Of a stretch of 64,000 nt of DNA, positions 1 to 7,594 are shown piece after piece. Within the stretch, counting starts at the first letter, position 1, and each line of letters begins with the position of its first letter. This stretch comes from JAFGSG01 sp964626055 (GTDB lineage: Bacteria; Spirochaetota; UBA4802; JAFGDQ01). A program made the position numbers and the translations under genes. The notes beneath the pieces were generated by a model, which worked only from the letters and a program-made list of their open reading frames with translations, was not told where the DNA came from and made no database searches. The stretch covers positions 11,795 through 75,794 of the forward strand of contig CAZVDF010000010.1 in the NCBI GenBank assembly GCA_964626055.1. Reading direction: 5' to 3'.

Positions 1-54
1 CGACAGGGATGTCGCCGGAACGGCGTAAAACAGGATGTTTTTTACGCGGTTCCG
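1..54. repeat. Tandem GC-rich hairpins at window edge
   Basis: Two hairpins lie side by side. Bases 1-14 form a CGACA/TGTCG stem. Bases 16-54 form a CGGAAC/GTTCCG stem (16-21 with 49-54) that encloses a second stem, GCGTAAAACA (23-32) with TGTTTTTTACGC (36-47). Both tips have the pattern ACAGG(G)ATGT. It could be a REP-like repeat or the terminator of an upstream gene outside the window. No second full copy was seen here, so the repeat status is uncertain. Confidence 0.45.
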
Positions 55-131
55 AAATAGATATTATCAAGTCATAACTTAAGTGAATTTTCCGAAGAAA
101 TAAGTATTAAGACTATATTTAAATAAAGAAC

Positions 132-1427
132 ATGAACATAAAAAATTCCGTAAAATTTTACAAAAAAGCGCTCTCGCTCATGCCCGGCGGAGTGAACTCG
201 CCCGTCCGCGCTTTTAAATCTGTCGGAGGCAATCCGTTATTCATAAAACGAGGAGCAGGCTCGCATATATACGATGAGGACGGCAATGAATATATCGACT
301 ACTGCATGTCATGGGGGCCGCTGATCCTCGGGCATGCGGACAGGGATGTCATCAAAGCAGTGACAGAAGCTGCAAAAAACGGAACAAGCTTCGGAACGCC
401 GAACCGCTTTGAAGTAGAGATAGCCGAAATGATCGTTAAACGATTCCCGTCTGTTGAAAAAGTGCGCTTTGTAAGCTCCGGTACTGAAGCGGCGATGAGC
501 GCTATAAGGCTCGCGAGAGGTTTTACCGGAAAAGATAAGATCATCAAGTTCGACGGATGCTATCACGGGCATGCTGACTATCTGCTTGTAGCTGGCGGAT
601 CGGGCCTTGCGACTTTCGGTATGCCGGATTCGGCGGGAGTGACAAAAGACAACGCAAAAGATACAATAGTCGTTCCTTATAATTATCCCGGGCTGCTGGA
701 GCAGGCTCTTAAAAAAGAGAGCGATAAAATTGCTGCAATAATAATGGAACCTGTTCCGTGTAATTACGGGCTCATCCCGCCCAGGGAAAATTATTTGCGG
801 GAAGTCAGGAATCTGTGCGACAGGTACGGCGTTCTTTTGATCTTCGATGAAGTGATCACCGGGTTCAGGATGGCAAAAGGAGGCGCGCAGGAATATTTCG
901 GAGTAAAACCGGACATAACAGTCTTCGGTAAAATAATCGGCGGAGGCCTTCCGGTAGGGGCATACGGCGCGTCAAAAGAAATTATGGCGAAAGTCGCGCC
1001 CGATGGGCCTGTTTATCAGGCAGGCACGCTTTCGGGCAACCCGCTCGCCATGGCTGCGGGCATTGCAACGCTGAAAAAACTAAAAGCAGATTCATACGGT
1101 TTACTCCGCAAAAAGGCAAAAAATTTCCGAAAACTTTTACAGCCCGCTTTACATAAATATTCCGGCAAAATTTTATTCCTGCAGATGGGATCCATTTTCG
1201 CGTTTTATTTTACGGAAAAAAATTTCATAAACACAGTTAACGATGTGAAGCAATCGGATATGAAGCTATTCGCGAGATTCCACAAAGCAATGCTCGGGAA
1301 AGGGATATATCTTTCGCCCTCGGGCTACGAGGTCGGATTTCTTTCTACGGCTCACAGCGAAAAAGATATCGTCAAAACAGCAAAAGCGGCTTCGGAATCA
1401 TTGGATGAGATTATGGCTTTGCAATAA
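132..1427 (+). CDS. hemL: Glutamate-1-semialdehyde 2,1-aminomutase
   Basis: PLP-dependent enzyme of the C5 tetrapyrrole pathway that converts glutamate-1-semialdehyde to 5-aminolevulinate in the cytosol. At 431 residues it has the family's usual length and is full length. Visible signatures are the N-terminal PGGVNSPVRAF motif, the SSGTEA cofactor-phosphate loop, the DEVITGFR stretch, and the PLP lysine K267 in VFGKIIGGGLPVGAYG. The start has no strong ribosome-binding site, only AT-rich sequence. No other heme gene is next to it; it is followed by a hairpin element and two minus-strand small genes. Identification is secure; only the exact start is less certain. Confidence 0.97.
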   Translation: MNIKNSVKFYKKALSLMPGGVNSPVRAFKSVGGNPLFIKRGAGSHIYDEDGNEYIDYCMSWGPLILGHADRDVIKAVTEAAKNGTSFGTPNRFEVEIAEMIVKRFPSVEKVRFVSSGTEAAMSAIRLARGFTGKDKIIKFDGCYHGHADYLLVAGGSGLATFGMPDSAGVTKDNAKDTIVVPYNYPGLLEQALKKESDKIAAIIMEPVPCNYGLIPPRENYLREVRNLCDRYGVLLIFDEVITGFRMAKGGAQEYFGVKPDITVFGKIIGGGLPVGAYGASKEIMAKVAPDGPVYQAGTLSGNPLAMAAGIATLKKLKADSYGLLRKKAKNFRKLLQPALHKYSGKILFLQMGSIFAFYFTEKNFINTVNDVKQSDMKLFARFHKAMLGKGIYLSPSGYEVGFLSTAHSEKDIVKTAKAASESLDEIMALQ

Positions 1428-1762
1428 CCCGGCCACAGCTAATTAGTCACATATTTTCACTGATTTTACAAGCGTACGTCCCAAAACTTCTGTAACAACT
1501 TTAGAAAATAATTCAGCTATAATCATCTGGAAAGGGACAAGTCAATATAATGAGTTTACTTGAAGCCATCCCATAATTAAAGATTCAAATAAGTGATTAA
1601 CGATAAATAAGGATACACTAAAAAATTTTCTGCGGAATCAGACCTTCCTGGTAAGTATTCCATGCTTTTAAACGCTTTTGCATCAGGTCTGAAAGGCGTC
1701 CTCAAAAATTTTCTAGTGTATCCTTATTTATCAGTAAATAAAATATAATTTTGAGATGGCTT
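1428..1762. other. Intergenic region, mostly hairpin element A
   Basis: There is no credible gene between the hemL stop and the end of the small membrane-protein gene read from the other strand. The first ~130 bases are AT-rich with nothing recognisable. From 1562 onward the space is filled by repeat element A. Confidence 0.6.
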
Positions 1763-1763
1763 C
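1562..1763 (+). repeat. Structured hairpin element, copy A
   Basis: Terminal inverted repeats lie at 1562-1579 and 1746-1763 and match at 16 of 18 positions (consensus GAAGYCATCTCAAAATTA). Inside them a 28-bp stem with one mismatch joins 1602-1629 to 1705-1732. Further in, TCAGACCT and AGGTCTGA form a conserved inner stem flanked by GGCGTCCTC. The right terminal repeat meets the stop codon of the 64-residue gene: its TAG is read from 1765-1763. Same family as the copies near 2.5, 38.5, 47.0 and 52.5 kb. There is no coding capacity. Confidence 0.85.
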
Positions 1764-1957
1764 TATATATTTGCCAATATCCCGAGAGCGCCGTGCAGGA
1801 TACCGGTAATTAAAAGAGTGATCCCTGTTTTTTTATGTACTCCAATTTTAACCTGTATGATCCTCATACCGGAAAGGAACTGGAATATTAAAAGAAATAA
1901 ATTGATTATTCCAAGTATCATAATTATTGATATTCCGAATATAGACATGGTGAACAT
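1763..1957 (-). CDS. Small membrane protein with HisX13His
   Basis: A 64-residue, very hydrophobic protein with two predicted membrane helices, residues about 3-30 and 43-62. The start ATG at 1957 has a good site, AAGGAG followed by a short spacer. H41 and H55 are 14 residues apart at the second helix, a spacing seen in b-type heme-binding membrane proteins; a heme role is inference only. It starts 17 bases after the superoxide-reductase-like gene, so the two form a small operon. Its TAG stop is formed where the terminal repeat of hairpin element A begins. I do not recognise a named family. Confidence 0.7.
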   Translation of the reverse strand: MFTMSIFGISIIMILGIINLFLLIFQFLSGMRIIQVKIGVHKKTGITLLITGILHGALGILANI

Positions 1958-1974
1958 AAACTACTCCTTGAATG

Positions 1975-2355
1975 TTATTGTATCTCTATTTTCTTTTCGA
2001 CTTTCCCCGTGCTTCCATGCAGGTTGCAGTTGCCCTCAGCTTCAATGACGAGCTGGCCGCTGACTTCGGCTTTATAGCTTACCTCGCGTGTAAAATTTTC
2101 GTTTTCCGGCAGTTTCCCTGCGGAAAATTCCCAGCGGCCGATTTCCTTGCCATTGACCTTAACGTAGATCCAGTCCGTATGATGAATAAAATTATTCCCG
2201 CTGTGAGTTACATTAATCTTTATTTTTATTTCCGATCCTTTAGCGGCTTTATCCGGGGCGTCTATTATCACTGAAGTTTTATTGGCGAATAACGGCGAAG
2301 CTATTAAAAAAACGGAAATTATTATTGTAAAAAAAAGTCCATATTTATTCAGCAT
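1975..2355 (-). CDS. Secreted superoxide-reductase-like (desulfoferrodoxin family) protein
   Basis: A 126-residue protein with a cleavable signal peptide (hydrophobic to about residue 24, cleavage near LFA-NK), so it is probably periplasmic. The mature part resembles the neelaredoxin/desulfoferrodoxin beta-sandwich. HSGNNFIHHTDW lines up with the HxxxxxHH iron-site segment, and CNLHG with the CNxHG segment that supplies the Cys and last His ligands. The usual N-terminal EKH ligand segment is replaced by NKTSV, so one His ligand seems absent. The fold class is fairly sure; superoxide reduction is not shown. The only operon partner is the 64-residue membrane protein. The start at 2355 is preceded by a GGAGGAAA ribosome site. 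Confidence 0.75.
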   Translation of the reverse strand: MLNKYGLFFTIIISVFLIASPLFANKTSVIIDAPDKAAKGSEIKIKINVTHSGNNFIHHTDWIYVKVNGKEIGRWEFSAGKLPENENFTREVSYKAEVSGQLVIEAEGNCNLHGSTGKVEKKIEIQ

Positions 2356-2390
2356 GAATATTTCCTCCTGGAAAAATTAATATTAAATTA

Positions 2391-2677
2391 TTAGAAGTCA
2401 TCTCAAAATTATATTTCAATAGAAGACTTTAGTCAAGACTGATTTTTCAACGGCTTATCTCAGAAATAAGTACGACCCGATTAAAAAATATTATTTTATA
2501 TGGACTATTTATGAAAAATCGAAATACATTACTAAATTTACTCCGGAATCAGGCCTTCCTGGTTCATTTTTCTTATTTCAGAATGCTATTGCATCAGGCC
2601 CGAAAGGCGTCCTCATAAATTTAGTAATGTATTTCGATTTTTCAAACTATAAAACCTAATTTTGAAATTACTTCTAA
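2391..2677 (+). repeat. Structured hairpin element, copy B
   Basis: Terminal inverted repeats at 2391-2411 and 2657-2677 match at 19 of 21 positions. The main stem is perfect over 28 bp, 2513-2540 with 2616-2643. The inner segments are TCAGGCCT and AGGCCCGA, flanked by the conserved CCTTCCTGG and GGCGTCCTC. A ~100-base AT-rich spacer separates the left terminal repeat from the stem, so this copy is longer than A. It lies between pepA (which ends at 2713) and the start of the superoxide-reductase-like gene. Together A and B bracket that two-gene cassette in the same orientation. This element fills most of the 2356-2712 gap. Confidence 0.88.
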
Positions 2678-2712
2678 TGTTTTCTAAAAAATCAATATTT
2701 AAAAGAATATTT

Positions 2713-4197
2713 TTAAATATCCAGCTCCTTAAAAAATTCGGTGAAAAGACGCACGCCGAAACCCGTAGCGTATTTCGGCCTGTATCCCCTTGCCTTTGAA
2801 TTCCATGCCGTGCTCGCGATATCGATGTGAGCCCAGGGAACATCCTTGACGAATTTTTTAATAAACGTTGCCCCTACAATCGTACCCGCGTTCCTGCCCT
2901 GGCCGACGTTCTTAACGTCCGCGATGTCGGATTTGATCAGATCTTCGTACTCTTTATAAAGCGGCATGCGCCATATTCTCTCGCCGGTATCTTCGCCAGC
3001 TTTAAAAAGAGCTCCCGCGAGTTTATCGTCATTCGAGAGAAGCGCCGCAACCAGTTCGCCGAAGCAGACAAGGCACGCGCCCGTGAGCGTGGCGATGTCT
3101 ATTATGGCGGACGGCTTCACGGTCTTTTCCGTGAAAGCAACGGCATCCGCGAGTATCAGCCTGCCCTCCGCATCGGTATTCCCGATCTCCACATTCCGTC
3201 CGTTATAGGCAGTAAAGACATCCCCTGCCCTGTATGCCGTATTTCCTATCATGTTTTCGCATAACGGCATGACAGCCACAATATTCCTTCTTAGCTTTAA
3301 CTCGGCCGCTGTCTTCAAAGCGTACATACAGGCCGCCGCGCCGGCCATATCGCTCCTCATATCCTCGATTGAGGAGGATGGCTTAAGATTCATGCCTCCG
3401 GAATCGAATGTAATTCCCTTGCCTATAATTGCGATCTGCTTATTGCTTCCCGGATTTCCGCTGTACTTCAGCACAACCAGTTGAGGGGGGTACTTGCTGC
3501 CTTTGCTTACTGCCAGGAATAACCCCATTTTAAATCTTCCAACATCTTTCTTACCGTAAACCCTGCATGTAACTCCTTTTAACGCGGAGAGGCTTTTTGC
3601 TTTTGCGGCAATTGCCACAGGGTTCGAGATTTCGCTGGATTCATTGATAAGATCTCGGCAGAGAACCGTGTTCGCGCTTATAATTTCCGTCTCTTTTAAA
3701 ATTTTTTCTATTCTGCCGGAATCCCTGCACAGGAAATACGCTTCTTTTGTCTTTTTTAAAGACTCGTCATCTTCTTCGTTAGGGGATTTGTATTTGTCGA
3801 AAACGTAATCCGAAAGCAGCAGACCTTCGGCAATAGCGGATGCTACGGGGATTTCACCGAGCTCTTTCAGCTCCGGCATAATAATATGAATACGTTCGAT
3901 ATTTTTGCTTTTACAGACCTTGACAACTGCGGCCGAATTCTCCCTTAATGACTCTTTTGTAATTTTCGATCTTTTACCCATGCCGGCTAATATTATATTG
4001 GGAAATCCCTTAAAAGGAATGAACATTGTTTCCGAAGGCTTTCCCTTAAAAGACGAAATATCCGCTCTCTCTTTAATAAAGGACAGCTGGCCGGCAATTG
4101 CCTTATCGATTTCCTTTTTATATTCCTCAGTCAGGAATAATACAGCAATATCGGTATTTTTAAAATTATATGCTCCGGATTTAACAACAAGTTTCAT
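2713..4197 (-). CDS. pepA: Leucyl aminopeptidase (M17 family)
   Basis: Cytosolic two-metal exopeptidase that removes N-terminal residues from peptides. The 494 residues cover the alpha/beta N-terminal domain and the C-terminal catalytic domain. The signature NTDAEGRL is intact, as are GKGITFDSGG with the metal-binding Lys and Asp, and DMAGAAA. The ATG at 4197 has GGAGCGGAGG just upstream. The gene stands alone on the minus strand between rnr and hairpin element B. The family assignment is secure; PepA proteins can also bind DNA in some bacteria, which cannot be judged here. Confidence 0.96.
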   Translation of the reverse strand: MKLVVKSGAYNFKNTDIAVLFLTEEYKKEIDKAIAGQLSFIKERADISSFKGKPSETMFIPFKGFPNIILAGMGKRSKITKESLRENSAAVVKVCKSKNIERIHIIMPELKELGEIPVASAIAEGLLLSDYVFDKYKSPNEEDDESLKKTKEAYFLCRDSGRIEKILKETEIISANTVLCRDLINESSEISNPVAIAAKAKSLSALKGVTCRVYGKKDVGRFKMGLFLAVSKGSKYPPQLVVLKYSGNPGSNKQIAIIGKGITFDSGGMNLKPSSSIEDMRSDMAGAAACMYALKTAAELKLRRNIVAVMPLCENMIGNTAYRAGDVFTAYNGRNVEIGNTDAEGRLILADAVAFTEKTVKPSAIIDIATLTGACLVCFGELVAALLSNDDKLAGALFKAGEDTGERIWRMPLYKEYEDLIKSDIADVKNVGQGRNAGTIVGATFIKKFVKDVPWAHIDIASTAWNSKARGYRPKYATGFGVRLFTEFFKELDI

Positions 4198-4307
4198 CCT
4201 CCGCTCCTTTTTTAAAGTGGTTACCGAATGTTGTGCTAAAATAACAGTCTGTTTAATAAATGTAAAGAAAATTTATTAATAGATTTTGAATGCTTAATAG
4301 ATTATTA

Positions 4308-6440
4308 TTAATTTTTAACCACATCAAAATCGATTCTCATGGTCTCGTACGATACTTCTTTCAGACGGACACGCAGCCTGTCGCCTATCCTGAATCTCCT
4401 TCCGAGCCTTCTGCCTGTTACGCTGTAATCGTCCTCTTTAACCAGGTAATAATCGTCCGTGAGAAATCTGAGCGGTACCATGCCTTCTATTGGTTTGTCG
4501 ATGAGTGATACAAAAAATCCAGCCTTTCCGATACCGCTTACGATTGCGTCAAATACGTCGCCGACTTTATCCTGCATATAGCGGCACGAGATTAGCTTAA
4601 AGAGATCGCGTTCAGCATTCTGGGCTATCCGCTCCATCTCCGAGCTCTGTTCGCCGATCAATTCAAGCTCTCCGGTCTCGTACGGAGCCGGGCTTTTATC
4701 GATCAGACTTTTAAGGCAGCGGTGAACCACCAGATCCGGGTATCTTCTTATCGGAGATGTAAAGTGAGTGTAGTCGGCGAATCCCAGACCGAAATGCCCG
4801 AGAGGATCCGCGCCGTAATATGCCTGCATGAAGGATTTCAGTATGAGAAAATTAACAACTTTCTCGTATTCCCTGCCCTTTACATTATCAATCACCTTTT
4901 GCAGGGCGAGCCCTATATTCTTTGTTTCTTTAAGCGTAATGCCGAGCGTCCTGAAAAAATTCTTCAGCGAAAGCAATTTTTCGTCGCTGATATTCTCATG
5001 CACTCTGTAAAGCGAAGGGATATTGTTTTCAGTGAGCGCTCTCGAAACGGTTTCATTAGCGCTCAGCATGAATTCCTCTATTATCATATGGCTTCTGAGC
5101 CTTTCGGCAAACTCAATATCCTTCAGATCATCCCTGTCATATACGAGCTCATGATCCGGCAGATCCAGATCAACGCGCCCGCGCTTTAACCGGTTCTTTT
5201 TAAGCATGGAAGCCAGTTCGAACATTTGCCGCAGGACGCTCTGCGGATCGCCGCATGTTGCATTTGTTCCGTCGTATTCGCCATCTATGGCTTTGTCTGC
5301 CGAAATATAGGTCATTCTTTTATCAACATTTATAATACCCCGATAGAACCCGTGCCCGATATCATTGCCGTATTTATCAAATATAATTTCTGCCGACAGA
5401 GTGAGCCTGTCGACTCCTGCTTTTAAAGAACAAAGATCATTAGAGAGCATTTCAGGGAGCATGGGAATAACCGAATTCCCCAGATAATAGCTCGTCCCTC
5501 TTTTAAAGGCCTCGCCGTCCAGCTCGCTTCCTTTTTTTACGAAGGACGAGACATCGGCAATGTGCACGTAAAGCGTAAAACCGTTCTCCGTCTTTTCAAG
5601 CGAGACCGCATCGTCAAAGTCTTTTGCCCTTTCGCCGTCTATTGTGATCGTGAAAATATCCCTATAATTTTTTCTGCTCTGAATATCAGCGCGCATAATT
5701 TTATCAGCATGTTCAAGCTCGGCATATTCCTTATGAAGGCCGGGAAGAGAATGCTTGGCCATGATACGCCCGACATCGTATCTGTCAATTGAGGAAAAAT
5801 ATGTTACGACCTCACATAGCTGTTTGCCGGATATAAATTCATCAGTTAAGCGGACAATGGCAAATTCCGCGTCTGCTACGGCATTACTATTCCTGCCTTC
5901 AGCGAGCCCGGCGCAGGCATCCATTTCGCTGTAAACATCAACAAGTTTAAAATGAACATATCTGCTGTTTTTTTGCGTTACTTTTGCAAAGTATTCGTCT
6001 TTTTTGCGTTCCAGAATGCGCGTAATTTTTCCGAATAATTCCCCATCCGCATAATCAACGAATACCGCTTCAGCTTTATCGTTATTACGAGCTTTATTTA
6101 AATCCTCTTTCCCTATTAAGATATCATCTCCGTCATCGGTTTTGAGTATAGCGCTTCCGGTTGTATTTAATATCACCCTGCCGGTTAATTTAAAACCGCG
6201 ATTTCTATAATATTCTTTTCTCTTTTTATTAAGAAAACCGGCATAAGCCAGAGCCCTGAGTATATCGCCGGTTTTTGATAATGCTGCGTTTTCTCCGGAC
6301 GCGTCTTTTTTCTTCTTTTTACCTGCATTTGATCTTTTTCCTTTTGCAGGAGAAAATAAATCCCTGGCTATCCGGTGCGCGCTGAACGGCGGGTCATTTT
6401 CATAAACGTACGATATTATTTTTTTTGAAGATATTGACAT
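4308..6440 (-). CDS. rnr: Ribonuclease R
   Basis: A processive 3'-5' exoribonuclease of the RNB family, about 710 residues. Domains in order are an N-terminal winged-helix/basic region with a lysine-rich stretch near residues 30-50, cold-shock-type OB folds, the RNB catalytic domain containing DGERAKDFDDAV (the metal-binding aspartates), and a C-terminal S1 domain that begins near GDVFDAIVSGIGKAGFFV. I prefer the ATG at 6440 (MSISSKK), which is preceded by AGAGGA, over the in-frame ATG at 6461, which has no comparable site. It reads away from plsC across a 287-base AT-rich gap. Confidence 0.95.
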   Translation of the reverse strand: MSISSKKIISYVYENDPPFSAHRIARDLFSPAKGKRSNAGKKKKKDASGENAALSKTGDILRALAYAGFLNKKRKEYYRNRGFKLTGRVILNTTGSAILKTDDGDDILIGKEDLNKARNNDKAEAVFVDYADGELFGKITRILERKKDEYFAKVTQKNSRYVHFKLVDVYSEMDACAGLAEGRNSNAVADAEFAIVRLTDEFISGKQLCEVVTYFSSIDRYDVGRIMAKHSLPGLHKEYAELEHADKIMRADIQSRKNYRDIFTITIDGERAKDFDDAVSLEKTENGFTLYVHIADVSSFVKKGSELDGEAFKRGTSYYLGNSVIPMLPEMLSNDLCSLKAGVDRLTLSAEIIFDKYGNDIGHGFYRGIINVDKRMTYISADKAIDGEYDGTNATCGDPQSVLRQMFELASMLKKNRLKRGRVDLDLPDHELVYDRDDLKDIEFAERLRSHMIIEEFMLSANETVSRALTENNIPSLYRVHENISDEKLLSLKNFFRTLGITLKETKNIGLALQKVIDNVKGREYEKVVNFLILKSFMQAYYGADPLGHFGLGFADYTHFTSPIRRYPDLVVHRCLKSLIDKSPAPYETGELELIGEQSSEMERIAQNAERDLFKLISCRYMQDKVGDVFDAIVSGIGKAGFFVSLIDKPIEGMVPLRFLTDDYYLVKEDDYSVTGRRLGRRFRIGDRLRVRLKEVSYETMRIDFDVVKN

Positions 6441-6727
6441 TTTTCCTCTAAGAAACCGCATACTTCTAATAATTTTAAAAATTATCTTAAAACCGGTTTT
6501 TATTTAATATCCGGTGCTCCAGAAACTTAGAGCAACTATCTTGGTAAATAAACATTGCAAATTAGTCATCCTTATTTTTTAATATTATAAAAATATTTAA
6601 ATATTTAGTTTATCACATCCAATGATTTTCTTGACAGAAAATAAATCAGCCTTTTTATTAAGGCATAGCAATGCTGATTTTCGATTGCCGGTTTTTTATT
6701 TAAAATATTTTTTTATCCGCGGGATAT

Positions 6728-7459
6728 ATGCCTAAAAAAATATTACGGATATTATATAAATTTTACGAATGGTTTATTTTTGTACCCCTTCTCGGATTAT
6801 CCACGCTTATATTCGGGACCTCAGCGGCAATCCTGGCCATTATTGTAAATCCGAATTTCGCCAGTCAGGTATGCGCGGTATCATGGGCACGCTTCATTTC
6901 ATTTATAACTCCTGTGTTCGTAAAGGTAACGGGAAGAGAAAACCTGGATAAAAATAAATCCTATATTATTGTTTCCAATCATCAGAGCCACTACGATATA
7001 CTTACAGTTTACGGATGGCTTGGAGTCGATTTCAAATGGGTCATGAAAAAAGAACTGAGGAAAATACCGGCGCTGGGAATAGCGTGCGAAAAGATCGGAC
7101 ATATATTTATCGACAGATCAAATCCGGGGGCTGCAGTAGAATCTTTAAAGGAAGCAAAAGCCAAATTAACCGCCGGAACCTCGGTAATGTTCTTCCCCGA
7201 AGGGACAAGAAGCAAGGACGGTAAAATTGGACAATTTAAGAAAGGAGCGTTCAGAATGGCAGCCGATCTTGATTTGCCGCTTCTTCCTGTAACGATAAAA
7301 GGCACAAGAGAGATATTGCCGGCGGGAACATATAATCTATTTCCGGGGAAAGCGGAATTGATCATTCATAAACCTATCGAACCGTCAAATTACGGCAGCG
7401 CCGATATTGAAAATCTGATAGAAGAAACTAGACAGGCAATTATTTCGGGTATGGTATAA
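6728..7459 (+). CDS. plsC: 1-acyl-sn-glycerol-3-phosphate acyltransferase
   Basis: A membrane-bound acyltransferase that adds the second acyl chain to lysophosphatidic acid in phospholipid synthesis. The 243 residues start with a hydrophobic segment (about 15-45). The catalytic HX4D motif is present as NHQSHYD, and the phosphate-binding motif as FPEGTRS. The fourth block (VTIKGTREILPAG) is also clear. Nothing next to it is obviously linked: rnr reads away and the CoA-transferase fusion follows after 135 bases. The upstream gap holds an AAATCAGC/GCTGATTT inverted repeat (6643-6650 with 6673-6680) of unknown role. Confidence 0.92.
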   Translation: MPKKILRILYKFYEWFIFVPLLGLSTLIFGTSAAILAIIVNPNFASQVCAVSWARFISFITPVFVKVTGRENLDKNKSYIIVSNHQSHYDILTVYGWLGVDFKWVMKKELRKIPALGIACEKIGHIFIDRSNPGAAVESLKEAKAKLTAGTSVMFFPEGTRSKDGKIGQFKKGAFRMAADLDLPLLPVTIKGTREILPAGTYNLFPGKAELIIHKPIEPSNYGSADIENLIEETRQAIISGMV

Positions 7460-7594
7460 CGGATGGCCGGGCCTCAAAACCGCTGCGCAAAAAAAGCATG
7501 TTTTTTAATTGATTTATATTGATTATCCGGTATATTTATTGAATATGCCGTCTGCCGATCGGAAAATACATTTTAAAAATATCCGAGGACTATC

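Noticed and set aside
2613..2843. Minus-strand 76-residue open frame overlapping element B and the end of pepA
   Set aside because: It runs through a palindrome and the 3' end of pepA in another frame; no domain and no ribosome site.
4722..5189. Plus-strand open frame inside rnr
   Set aside because: Opposite the RNB catalytic domain; no independent signal for coding.
6643..6680. Riboswitch or attenuator before plsC
   Set aside because: AAATCAGC/GCTGATTT is a real inverted repeat, but with no conserved core or terminator alternative it is too little to call.
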